From an uncultured Rhodospirillales bacterium (GTDB taxonomy: Bacteria; Pseudomonadota; Alphaproteobacteria; Rhodospirillales; UBA2165): DNA of 64,000 bases. A program made the translations under genes and the position numbers. Where the stretch lies: assembly GCA_913055735.1 (NCBI GenBank), contig CAJXKD010000001.1:1054001-1118000 (forward strand), given 5' to 3'. Positions 49,674 through 59,900 of the stretch are shown piece by piece. Under the pieces are notes generated by a model, which saw only the letters and a list, made by a program, of their open reading frames with translations, was not told the origin of the DNA and ran no database searches. Numbering within the stretch: position 1 is the stretch's first letter; each line of letters starts with the position of its first letter.

Positions 49674-52600
49674 ATGAACCAATGCCTGGGCACCGACGCG
49701 ATAGACTTGGGACCGGAATGGTTTGAGCTTATGGCTGAAAACCTGCCGGTCGCCGTCAGCTATGTCGATTCCAGTGAACTTTACCGGTACTGCAACAAAA
49801 CCTACGAAGCATTCTTCAAGCGAGACCGAAAAAATGTTCTTGGCCGGTCCGTCGAAGACGTCGCGGGCGACCAGGACTATCCACGGTTAAAGGACACGAT
49901 TGACAAGGTCCTGTCCGGCGAGACCGTATCCTTCGAGATCGACTTCGTCACCGCAAACGGCGAAACGAGAACCGCTTCATCAACCTACAATCCGCATTTC
50001 GACGAGAACGGAAACGTCGCCGGCTATTTCGCGCTGACCCAAGACATCACCCGGCAAAAACGCGATGCCGACGCGCTCCGTCACAACGAGCAGCGGTTCA
50101 TGGATTTCGCCGCGGCTGCCGCAGACCGCGTCTGGGAAACCGACAAGAACCACGTTTATACGTATATGTCTGAACCGACTGACGGCCTTCCGATCCCCGT
50201 CGAAGAGATCATTGGGAGACGTCCGTGGGAAACGATATCGAAGTCCGGTGACGACAAAACAAACGCCGAGATCAAAGAGATCTTCGAGAAAAAAGAAGCG
50301 TTCCGGCAGGTTCGATTCACGGTTGTCCCCTGGGAAGGCTTCACAAATCACATCGTCATGAGCGGCATCCCCAAGTTCGACGACAACGGTGAATTCATCG
50401 GATTTCGAGGTATTTCGATCAGCGAGTCCGAGATTGTCGAAGCACGGGAGAAAGCCGCCCACATCGAGAGAAAATTCCTTGAGGCCATGGAGCACATGGG
50501 CGGTGGCTATACCCTATGGAGCCCTGACGGCAAGCTCGAAGGCTGGAACGAGGCCTACAGGGCTCTCGACTGGGAAGACGATCATATACTGGTGAAGGGA
50601 ACCTCCTTTTTGGACTTCATGACGGCGGTCGCCGAGGTTCGACTTGGCGACCGGTCCCCAGAGGACAGAGCAGCCTGGGTGGCGGAACGTATCGCGGCAT
50701 TCGACGCCCGTGAAGTGGGTGAGGATCTATACCGGACCAAGACCGGCAGATGGTTCAAGATCGTGCGCCGGCCGCTCGAGGACGGCAGCGTCGTGCAGTT
50801 CGTCACCGATATTACCGAGCAGAAAGAGCGCGAGCGGGAAATTAGGGCCAGCGAGGAGCGATTCCGCGATTTCACCGCGGCGGCCGCAGACCGCTTTTGG
50901 GAAACGGACGAAAATCATCTGCATACTTATATGTCGCCGCCCACCGAAGGGCTTCCCATGCCGTCGGAAACGATCATCGGCAAAACGGCCTGGGACGTGG
51001 AAACGCGGGAGGTCGATCCGGAAACCAAAGCGCGGATCGCCGCTTTGTTCGACAGCCAGGAGCCTTTTCACGGCGAACATTTCCATTGGAAAAGTGTCAG
51101 AGGGCACGAAATCCATGTCGTCATGAGCGGCGTGCCGGTGTTGGACCGACAGGGAAACTTCAAGGGCTATCGCGGCGTGACCATCAACGAAACCGACGCT
51201 GTGCAAGCCCGCGAGCGTGCCGCCCGGGTCGAACGCAAATTCATGGAAGCCATGGAGCATATGGGCGCCGGCTATACCCTGTGGAGCGCCGATCGGCATC
51301 TCGAAGGCTGGAACGAAGCCTTCGCCAGAACGCGTGAGGACTTCAACGAAGTCTTGGTCCAAGGCATGGACTATCCGTCTTATCTGCGTTTCATCGGCCG
51401 TTCGGAAAATCCCGAATTCGACGACGCCGAACTCGACAGTTGGGTAGAGGGCCGGCTCCACGACCTGGACGAAAAAACCAGCGTCGAACACGTGGCTCAA
51501 ACGCCGGACGGAAACTGGTTCAAGGTTTGGAAACAGAAACTCGCGGACGGCAGCGTCGTCATATTCCAAGCCGACATTACAGAGCAGCAGAAACGTGAAG
51601 AGGAACTGCGCGTCAGCGAAGCGATGTTCCGCCAGACATTCGAAGCAATCGGGAACGGCATGGCCGTTTTGTCGGTTGAAGGCGAGTATATGCGTGTCAA
51701 CCAAGCCCTTGCCGACATGCTCGGGTACACCAAAGAAGAACTTGTCGGCAAATCGCTTTTCGACGTCACTCATCCCGACGACAGGGAAGCGTCGGCAAGC
51801 CAAAGGTCGGCTGAAAACGTTAGATCAGGACGAGACCTTCTGGCTCTGGAGAAGCGAATGGTTCGAAAGGATGGGAAAGTCATCTGGGTTCTCGTAACCG
51901 GAACGGCTGTCCTCGACGCCAGCGGAAACCCCTTGTTCCGCGTCGGCCACATCCAGGACATCACCAAGCGGCGCGAGGACGAAGAAGCCCTGCGCCAGAG
52001 CGAGGAACGGTTCCGCCTCATCGTCGAGGCGCTCGACTGGATTTCCGACGGCATCGAGATCATCGAACCCAACGGCCGGTTGCTTTATTGCAATACCCGC
52101 AACGCCGAATTCTACCCGCCCTATGCCGAGATCGCCGTCCCGGGCACGCCGCTAGAGGACCTGGTGCGCGCGGTGGCCGATTCCGGTCTCATCGCCAATG
52201 CGCTCGAGGACAGGGAAAGCTGGATCGCCGCGCGCATGGAATCCTTCAAAAAAGGTAGCGCCGCCGAACCCAGGGAAGGCCGTCTGACCAACGGACGCTG
52301 GCTGCTGGTCAGGAACTTCCATACCGACAACGACAGTCTGATCACGGTACGAACCGACGTCACCGAGCGCAAGACAACCGAACAATCCCTGTCTCAAAGC
52401 CAACAGCGGCTGCAGGCGATTACCGAAACTCTCCATGAAGGAGTCCTTGTTATCAACGAACAAGGACGGATCGCCTTCTCCAATCCGTCCGCCGGCGAAA
52501 TGCTGGGTGTCGACCGGGAACAATCGCTGCTCGGCACGCCGGTGGACGATCTGTTCTGCTTGGTAGAGGGGAGCGAACCCGTGATGTTCGCCGATGGTCC

Positions 52601-53618
52601 GCTTCGCCAGGTCATCGATGATGGCGTCGCGGTGTCGAACGAAGATGCCGTCTTCGCGACCAGCGCCGATCAAATCCTTCTGGTCGATTTCGCATGCGCC
52701 CCGCTTCGGGAAAAAAAGAAGAGCCATAGTTGCGTGTTGTCGTTCCGCAACATCAAGGAGCGCAAGGAAGCACAGAAAGAGTTGTTCCAGTCCATGAAGC
52801 TGGCGAGCGTCGGCGAACTTGCCGCAGGTATCGCCCACGAGATCAACACACCGGTTCAATATATTGGCGACAATCTGCGCTTTATCCAAGATTCAGTCGC
52901 AGATATGCAAGGGATCATCGAGGCCTACAAGAAGGTCGAAGAGGCCGCCGAGAAGGCCGGTGTTCTGGAGGACCCGATCAAGGCGCTGCACGACACCCTT
53001 AAAGATGCGGACCTCGACTATTTGATGGAAGAATTGCCCAGCGCGACAAAACAGTCCCTCGGCGGTGTCGAGACCATCTCCCGCATCGTCCTAGCGATGA
53101 AGGAATTCGCCCACCCCGGCCAGCGGGAAAAGGCCATGGCCAATATCAACAAATCCGTCGAGAACACCCTTACCGTTTCCCGCAATGAATGGAAACATCA
53201 CGCGGAGTTGGAGACAGACCTCGACGAGAATATTGCCTCCGTTCCCTGCTTGGTCGGCGAGATCAATCAGGTTCTGCTTAACCTCATCGTTAACGCCACA
53301 CACGCCATTCAAGACCGGCACGGCGACGAGATGGGATTGATCAAGATCAGCACACATCAAGACGGCGAGTTCGTGGAAATCCGCGTTTCCGACAATGGCA
53401 GCGGCATTCCGGAACATGCCCAGGACCATGTTTTCGACCAGTTCTTCACCACCAAGGACGTGGGAAAGGGAACCGGTCAGGGTCTTGCTGTCAGCTACGA
53501 CGTGATCGTCAACAAACACGGTGGCACCATCACTTTCGAAACCGAGGAGAGAGAAGGCACGACCTTCATCATCCGCCTCCCGGTGAACACCAATGAAGAG
53601 AAACCGGAGGCAGCGTGA
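49674..53618 (+). CDS. Multi-PAS sensor histidine kinase, eight PAS domains
   Basis: This is a soluble 1314-residue kinase without membrane segments. PAS-like domains lie near residues 14-133, 136-263, 267-385, 395-520, 523-645, 651-770, 779-905 and 912-1030. Domains 2-3 and 4-5 are a duplicated pair (DFAAAAADRVWET and FLEAMEHMGGGYTLW against DFTAAAADRFWET and FMEAMEHMGAGYTLW). The phospho-accepting His is H1055 in AAGIAHEINTPVQYIGDN. The ATPase has NQVLLNLIVNATHA, DNGSGIP and GKGTGQGLAVSYD. The core resembles the NtrB/FixL-like HPK4 type. It is first of three tandem paralogues; its signal is unknown. Confidence 0.93.
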   Translation: MNQCLGTDAIDLGPEWFELMAENLPVAVSYVDSSELYRYCNKTYEAFFKRDRKNVLGRSVEDVAGDQDYPRLKDTIDKVLSGETVSFEIDFVTANGETRTASSTYNPHFDENGNVAGYFALTQDITRQKRDADALRHNEQRFMDFAAAAADRVWETDKNHVYTYMSEPTDGLPIPVEEIIGRRPWETISKSGDDKTNAEIKEIFEKKEAFRQVRFTVVPWEGFTNHIVMSGIPKFDDNGEFIGFRGISISESEIVEAREKAAHIERKFLEAMEHMGGGYTLWSPDGKLEGWNEAYRALDWEDDHILVKGTSFLDFMTAVAEVRLGDRSPEDRAAWVAERIAAFDAREVGEDLYRTKTGRWFKIVRRPLEDGSVVQFVTDITEQKEREREIRASEERFRDFTAAAADRFWETDENHLHTYMSPPTEGLPMPSETIIGKTAWDVETREVDPETKARIAALFDSQEPFHGEHFHWKSVRGHEIHVVMSGVPVLDRQGNFKGYRGVTINETDAVQARERAARVERKFMEAMEHMGAGYTLWSADRHLEGWNEAFARTREDFNEVLVQGMDYPSYLRFIGRSENPEFDDAELDSWVEGRLHDLDEKTSVEHVAQTPDGNWFKVWKQKLADGSVVIFQADITEQQKREEELRVSEAMFRQTFEAIGNGMAVLSVEGEYMRVNQALADMLGYTKEELVGKSLFDVTHPDDREASASQRSAENVRSGRDLLALEKRMVRKDGKVIWVLVTGTAVLDASGNPLFRVGHIQDITKRREDEEALRQSEERFRLIVEALDWISDGIEIIEPNGRLLYCNTRNAEFYPPYAEIAVPGTPLEDLVRAVADSGLIANALEDRESWIAARMESFKKGSAAEPREGRLTNGRWLLVRNFHTDNDSLITVRTDVTERKTTEQSLSQSQQRLQAITETLHEGVLVINEQGRIAFSNPSAGEMLGVDREQSLLGTPVDDLFCLVEGSEPVMFADGPLRQVIDDGVAVSNEDAVFATSADQILLVDFACAPLREKKKSHSCVLSFRNIKERKEAQKELFQSMKLASVGELAAGIAHEINTPVQYIGDNLRFIQDSVADMQGIIEAYKKVEEAAEKAGVLEDPIKALHDTLKDADLDYLMEELPSATKQSLGGVETISRIVLAMKEFAHPGQREKAMANINKSVENTLTVSRNEWKHHAELETDLDENIASVPCLVGEINQVLLNLIVNATHAIQDRHGDEMGLIKISTHQDGEFVEIRVSDNGSGIPEHAQDHVFDQFFTTKDVGKGTGQGLAVSYDVIVNKHGGTITFETEEREGTTFIIRLPVNTNEEKPEAA

Positions 53619-53655
53619 CGGCAAGCTAAAGGGAAAGAGACAGCAACTGAGGCCT

Positions 53656-53704
53656 ACCGGCCGGAGAGCCGGAAGCGACGTTGGGGGTGACGGTATAAGC
53701 AATG
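53656..53704 (+). repeat. Copy A of a 49-base intergenic repeat after kinase 1
   Basis: This 49-base segment, starting ACCGGCCGGAGAGCCGG, matches 56897-56945 at 42 of 49 positions. Each copy lies between a kinase stop and the next kinase start, so it was duplicated together with a kinase gene. Confidence 0.85.
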
Positions 53705-53730
53705 GATTAAGGGCTTACGCGGTACATCCC

Positions 53731-56700
53731 ATGTGGGCAGACAACAGAATAGACGTCCAAAATGAATGGTTTCGGCTGATGGCCGAGAACATACCGTTCA
53801 TCATCAGCTATGTCGATTCCGACGGGCTGTACCGCTATGCCAACAAGGCATGGGAGAGATTTTTCAACATTTCCGCGAAACACGTGCTCGGGCGCCATAT
53901 TCGCGACGTTGCAGATCCGAAGCATTTCAAACAGTTTGAAGAGTGCATGGTCCGGGCACTCGCCGGCGAGAAAGTCTCGTTCGAACTTGCCATTCCGAAA
54001 GAGAACGGCGCCACCAACTACATCCTCACCAACTACGTCCCTCATTTTGGCGACCGCAAAAAGGTCCTCGGTTATTTCGCCCTAACGCTCGACATCACCG
54101 AGCGGAAACAAATGGAGAAGCAAACCGCGCAGGCCGAAGAACGCCTCGTGGAGGCGCTTGAATCCATCGACGGCGGCTTTGCCATTCACGATCACGAGGG
54201 AAATTTGGCCGCCTGCAACACGACCTACGAGAAAATTAGGCAGGACATTCTCGGCCCCGGCGCCGACAACCGAAACCTGATCGACGAAATCAGGTCGGCG
54301 GCGGAAAAATCGGCAAAAGCCGAGAGAAATACTGCCGAGACGGATGAATGGGGGTTCGGCTCCGAAGAAGAACCGGAGCAGGACGCCAATAAGCTCGAAT
54401 ACCAGTTGGCCGACGGCCGCTGGCTTCTGGTCGTGGAACGCCCCACGCCCGGCGGCGGACGCGTCTCGACTTTCACCTATATAACCGACCAGAAGGCGCG
54501 CGAGGAAACCCGCCGCAAAGGCGAGCAACGGTTCAGGGATTTCACCGCCGCGGCCGCCGACCGGTTCTGGGAAACCAATGAACGCCACCGCTATACCTAT
54601 ATGTCCCCGCCCGTGGGTAAATTGCGCATCCCAACCGTGGAGATGATCGGCCATACGCCATGGGACGTGACATCCCGTCAGTGCGATCCCGAAACCAAAA
54701 AGCGCATGCAGGCGCTCCATCGTGCGCAAAAGCCGTTCCATAACGAACGCTTCAGCTGGCTGGACGTCGACGAAAAGCCCATTCACGTCGTCATCAGCGG
54801 CGTCCCCGTGTTCGACGGCGCAGGAAAGTTCAAGGGGTATCGCGGCACCATCGTTGACGAGACCGATATCGTCGAAGCCCGCAACGAAGCGCAGCTGCTC
54901 GAACGGAAGTTCCTTGAAGCGCTCGAACATATGGGTGCCGGCTACAATTTGTGGAGTAAAGACTTCAAGCTACTCGGCTGGAACAATGCCTTTGCCCGCC
55001 TTCGGCCCGAATTCAAAGATTTCCTCACCAAGGGTGTTCACTTCAGCGACTTCATGATGAGGATCGCAATGGTCCAGTTTCCAAAATGGAGCGAAGAAAA
55101 GCAGCGATCGTGGGTTGCTGAGCGCCTCCAGGAAATGATCGACGAGGAATACAGCGAGGACGTCTACACCACCAATGACGGTGTTTCGCTCAAGATCTGG
55201 CGGCGGCGCCTGGATGACGGCAGCACGATCATCTATGTGTCAGACGTTACCGAGCAAATGAAGCACGAAGAAGAACTCCGGCTCAACGAAGAGAAGTTCC
55301 GCGGAATCTTCGAGCATGCCAGTACCGGCATGGCTATTGTCGGATTGGACACACGTTTCGTCGACGTCAATGCGGCATTCTGCAAGATGCTCGGATACGA
55401 AAGGAACGAGCTGATCGGTCTCTTAGTGGCCGACGTCACCCATCCCGACGACGTTGAAATGGTAGCTGTTACCAAAGATACGCCGGATGAAAAACGTTAT
55501 CTGCACAAGGACGGCCGAACCATCTGGGCATCTCTGAGCCGATCCGTGATCCGCGATGCGGATGGTAACGTCATTTACGGAGTCGGCCATATCCAGGACA
55601 TCACGGAACGGCGCGAGGCCGAGGAAGCCCTCCGCAAATCGGAACAGCACAACCGGGTGGTCGTCAAGGCGCTAGACGAAATCTCCGACGGTATCGAGAT
55701 CATCGAGCCGGACGGACACGTCCTCTACCGAAACGCACGAAGCGTGGATCTTTTCCCCGGAAAAACGAAGGCCATAAGCCGAGGCGCTCCATTGGAGGAA
55801 TTGGTCAGAGCGATCGTCGAATCCGGTCTGGTCCCAATCTCAGAAGACCGGGACGAGTTCATTCGCAAACGCGTCGAACTATTGAAACGAAGCGCCAGCA
55901 GCGTCACCGAAACACAGCTGACGGACGGGCGCTGGATGATGGTCCGAAACTTCAAAACAAACGACGGCAGCATCATCCTGGTTCGAACCGACATCACCGA
56001 GTTGAAAAACGCTCAGCAGGAGGTGTTGCAGTCGATGAAGCTGGCGAGCGTGGGTGGTCTTGCGGCGGGTATTGCGCACGAGATCAACACGCCGGTCCAG
56101 TACATCGGCGACAACCTGCGCTTCATCCAGGATTCCATCGGCGACGTCCAAGAAGCGATCGATACCTTCCAGAACGCTTGCGGCGCGGTCGGGTCAGGCG
56201 CCTCCGTCGAGGACCAGATCAATCAGGTGAAAAACCGCCTGAAGGAACTCGATCTCGACTATCTGCTGGAGGAACTACCGAGCGCCACCGAGCAGTCCCT
56301 GAACGGCGTCGAGACCATCTCCCGGATCGTCCTGGCAATGAAGGAGTTCGCCCATCCGGGGCAGCGCGACAAGGCCATGGCCGACATCAACAAGGCCATC
56401 GAAAACACCCTCACCGTGTCCCGCAATGAATGGAAGCATCACGCCGAACTGGAGACCGACTTCGACGAGAACCTCGCCCCCGTCCCCTGCCTCGTCGGCG
56501 AGATCAACCAGGTGCTGCTCAACCTGGTCGTCAATGCCTCCCATGCCATTCAGGACCGCCACGGCGACGATCTGGGCCTGATCAAGATTGCCACCCAACA
56601 GGACGGTGACTTCGTCGAGATCCGGGTCTCCGACAACGGCACCGGCATCCCCAAGCAGGCTCAGGACAAGGTCTTCGACCAGTTCTTCACCACCAAGGAA

Positions 56701-56859
56701 GTGGGCAAGGGCACCGGACAGGGCCTCTCGGTCAGCTATGACGTCATCGTCAACAAGCATGGCGGCGCCCTCTCCTTCGAAACCGAGGAAGGACAGGGAA
56801 CAACATTCATCATCAGACTACCCATCAACGCAACAAACCAAAACTCGGAGGCCGCGTGA
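53731..56859 (+). CDS. Multi-PAS sensor histidine kinase, six PAS domains
   Basis: The ATG at 53731 gives 1042 residues and an N-terminus that aligns with the other two kinases (AENIPFIISYVDSDGLYRYANK). The frame stays open upstream into kinase 1, but that part is intergenic repeat. Six PAS-like domains precede the kinase core; the pair DFTAAAADRFWET and FLEALEHMGAGYNLW is shared with its neighbours. The phospho-accepting residue is H783. From about residue 765 to the end it is almost identical to kinase 3 (a handful of differences in about 290 residues) but clearly different from kinase 1. The ribosome binding site is weak. Confidence 0.92.
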   Translation: MWADNRIDVQNEWFRLMAENIPFIISYVDSDGLYRYANKAWERFFNISAKHVLGRHIRDVADPKHFKQFEECMVRALAGEKVSFELAIPKENGATNYILTNYVPHFGDRKKVLGYFALTLDITERKQMEKQTAQAEERLVEALESIDGGFAIHDHEGNLAACNTTYEKIRQDILGPGADNRNLIDEIRSAAEKSAKAERNTAETDEWGFGSEEEPEQDANKLEYQLADGRWLLVVERPTPGGGRVSTFTYITDQKAREETRRKGEQRFRDFTAAAADRFWETNERHRYTYMSPPVGKLRIPTVEMIGHTPWDVTSRQCDPETKKRMQALHRAQKPFHNERFSWLDVDEKPIHVVISGVPVFDGAGKFKGYRGTIVDETDIVEARNEAQLLERKFLEALEHMGAGYNLWSKDFKLLGWNNAFARLRPEFKDFLTKGVHFSDFMMRIAMVQFPKWSEEKQRSWVAERLQEMIDEEYSEDVYTTNDGVSLKIWRRRLDDGSTIIYVSDVTEQMKHEEELRLNEEKFRGIFEHASTGMAIVGLDTRFVDVNAAFCKMLGYERNELIGLLVADVTHPDDVEMVAVTKDTPDEKRYLHKDGRTIWASLSRSVIRDADGNVIYGVGHIQDITERREAEEALRKSEQHNRVVVKALDEISDGIEIIEPDGHVLYRNARSVDLFPGKTKAISRGAPLEELVRAIVESGLVPISEDRDEFIRKRVELLKRSASSVTETQLTDGRWMMVRNFKTNDGSIILVRTDITELKNAQQEVLQSMKLASVGGLAAGIAHEINTPVQYIGDNLRFIQDSIGDVQEAIDTFQNACGAVGSGASVEDQINQVKNRLKELDLDYLLEELPSATEQSLNGVETISRIVLAMKEFAHPGQRDKAMADINKAIENTLTVSRNEWKHHAELETDFDENLAPVPCLVGEINQVLLNLVVNASHAIQDRHGDDLGLIKIATQQDGDFVEIRVSDNGTGIPKQAQDKVFDQFFTTKEVGKGTGQGLSVSYDVIVNKHGGALSFETEEGQGTTFIIRLPINATNQNSEAA

Positions 56860-56871
56860 TGGGCCGCTAGG
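56860..56871 (+). other. Vestigial start codon after kinase 2
   Basis: Kinase 2 ends GAGGCCGCGTGATG, the same bases with which kinase 3 ends and the response-regulator gene begins. After kinase 2, however, the ATG (56858-56860) is followed by GGC CGC TAG and stops. It looks like the leftover junction of a copied segment whose regulator gene was not copied or was lost. Confidence 0.6.
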
Positions 56872-56896
56872 ACGGAGAAATACTGGACCACGGCTC

Positions 56897-56945
56897 ACCG
56901 GCCGCAGAACCGGGAGCGACATTGGGGGTGCCGGAATAAGCGATG
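56897..56945 (+). repeat. Copy B of the 49-base intergenic repeat after kinase 2
   Basis: It matches 53656-53704 at 42 of 49 positions, including the block TTGGGGGTG. It lies between kinases 2 and 3. Confidence 0.85.
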
Positions 56946-56992
56946 TGATCACGTGATGCGCCACGTGAGATTTGTGAGAAAGAGCTTAACCG

Positions 56993-59900
56993 ATGCATCC
57001 AACGTTGCCAGATAACAAAGACGTCGCCAAAGACGATCTATTCCAGACGATCGCGGACAATGTTCCGGTCGTCATGTCCTATGTCGATGCCGACAGGAAG
57101 TATGTCTACGTCAACCGGTCCTACGAGACGTATTTCAATGTGAAACGCGAGGACGTTGTCGGCCGTAAGATCCAGGACGTTATTCCACCGGTTGATTTCA
57201 AGCGGATGAAATCCGCCATGGACAAAGCACTCAGCGGCGAGAAATCCTCGTATCAATTGGAAGTCAAAGGGAACGAGGGCCAGGCGAAAGCCGTTTGGGG
57301 CACTTACGTTCCGCATATCGACGAAAACGGCAAAGTGCTCGGCTATTTCACCTTCGTTGCCGACATCACCGAGCTCCACGAGCGCGAACAAGAACTGAAA
57401 ATCAGCGAACAGCGGTTCAAGGATTTCGCCGCATCGGCCGCCGACCGATTCTGGGAAACCGACGAGAACCACGTCTACACCTACATGTCGGCACCCGTCG
57501 GCCGCTTATCGCTGGTCTCCGATGAATTCATCGGCAAGTTGCCTTGGGAAATCCCGGCGCGGGCACGCGACCCGAGCACCAAGGAACGGTTAACTGCGCT
57601 GCACGAGGCAAAGAAACCGTTTTCCGGCGAACGCTTCACGTGGTCACACCCCGGTGGCGGGCCCCTGCACGTCGTCCTGAGCGGTGTACCGGTCTTCGAT
57701 GAAATGGGAACTTTCAAGGGTTTCCGCGGCATCATCGTCAACGAAACCGATGTCGTCGAGGCCCGCAACGAAGCGCAACAGCTGGAACGGAAGTTCCTCG
57801 AGGCCATGGACCATACGGGCGCCGGCTATCTCCTGTGGAGCCCCGAATTGCGCCTTGTCGCCTGGAACGACGCCTTCACCCACCTGCAACCGGGCTACGA
57901 AAAGTTCATCCGCAAGGGGATGAGCCTCGAAGAGTATTTCGCCGACGTGGCCAGCCTCTACTTCTCTCAAACACAATTATCGGCGCGGAATGACATCCCA
58001 CAGGCGAAGGAAAAATGGGCCAAACAGCGCATCGACGAAATTATCGCCAACGATTCCACCGAGGTCATCTATCAGGTCTCTGCCGATCGATGGCTCCGGA
58101 TTTGGACCCAACGGCTCAAGGACGGAAGCCTCGTCCACTATCTGAACGACATCAGCGAGGAGAAACGGCGCGAAGAGGCCATGCGCATCAACGAAGAGAA
58201 GTTCCGCGGCATCTTCGAATTCTCCGGCACGGGTATCGTCCTCCTCGGCCTTGACGGGAAGATCATCGACGCCAATCCGGCCTATTGCAGATTGCTGGGG
58301 TACCCCCTCGACGAGCTTATCGGCAAAGCGGCGGCCACATTAGTGCGTCACGACGAACAGCATGTAATGCAGGAAGAACTAGCCGCAGTTTTGCGGGGCG
58401 AACCGACACAGGAAATCGAACGGCGTGTGATCCGCAAAGACGGCCGGATCGTTTGGGCCTCCATCGTCAGATCCGCCGTCTTCGATAAAGACGGAAATCC
58501 GAGCTACATCATCGGGCAACTTCAGGACATCACCAAACGGCGCGAAGCGGAAGAAGAACGCGAACAGGCTCGTGCCCAGGAACGTAAATTCCTCGAGGCC
58601 ATGGAGTACACAGGCACCGGGTACCTCCTGTGGAGTCCCGAGGGCAAGCTGCTCGCCTGGAACAAGGCGTTCGAAGAGGTCCGGAAAGGGTACGGCGAGC
58701 TTGTCGAAGCCGGCATGGATTTCCACGACTATCTTTCACGCGTAGCGCAAGGCTACCTCAAGGCCCTGACCGACGAAGAGAAAGAAGAATGGGTGGAAGG
58801 GCGTACGCAGAATTTCTTGAGTGAAGACTATTCCGACGAAATACGCAAAAGTGGCGACGGCGGATGGCTTCGGATCTGGCGGCAGCGGCTGCAGGACGGC
58901 AGCGTCGTCCATTACATCAGCGACATTACCAAAGAGAAGCAGCGCGAAGAGGAGCTGCAGCTCAACGAGGAAAAATTCCGCGGCATTTTCGAGTACGCGG
59001 CGGAGGGGATGGCGGTGGTCGACCTCGACGGCAAGTTCATCGACGTCAATCCCGCCTATTGCAAGATGACGGGCTATTCCCGCGATGAGGTCGTCGGACG
59101 GGGTGTCGGCGATCTCATACACCCCGACGACCACAATGTGATCGTCTCTTCAGAGACGGAATTGCAGAGGATCGGTGGACAAGTGCCGCCAATCGAATTT
59201 CGCCTTATCCACAAAGGCGGCCGTCATGTCTGGGCGTCGCTCAGCCGCGCCGCCATTCTCGATCCGGACGGCAACCCACAGTATGTCATCGGACATATCC
59301 AAGACATCACCGAGCGGCGGGAAGCCGAAGAAGCGATCCGTAAGAGCGAGGAACACAACCGCCTGATCGTCAAAGCGCTCGACGGTATTTCCGACGGTAT
59401 CGAGATTTTCGAACCATCGGGCGACCTCCTTTATTGCAACACGAGGAACAAGGAGTTCTATGCCGATACGGATATCGATCCCGTTCCCGGAATATCGATG
59501 GAGGCGCTTGTCCATGCAATCGGCAGATCGGGACTCATTCCGGCTTCGAGGGGACGGGAGGCCGAATGGGCGGCCGATCTCCTGGAAACACGAAAGAGGG
59601 ACGACAACCATATGCGGGAAGCCCAACTCGGCAACGGCAGTTGGGTTCAGGTCAGAAACTTCGTCACCGACGACGGCAGCATGATCGTTGTCCGGTCCGA
59701 CGTGACCGAACAGAAATCAGCCGAGCATCAGCTTCTGGAAAGCCAGCAACGTTTGGCCGGAATCACCGAGAACCTTTACGAAGGGGTTCTGGTGATCAAT
59801 GAAAGCGGCGAAGTTACTTTCGCCAACCCGTCGGCGGCAAGGCTGTTCGCCCGAGAGAGCAACGACCTGGTCGGAAAGAACGCCGACGACATCTTCAAGC

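Noticed and set aside
53593..53730. Upstream start for kinase 2 overlapping kinase 1
   Set aside because: The extension consists of basic low-complexity residues encoded by the duplicated intergenic repeat, whereas ATG 53731 aligns with the N-termini of kinases 1 and 3.
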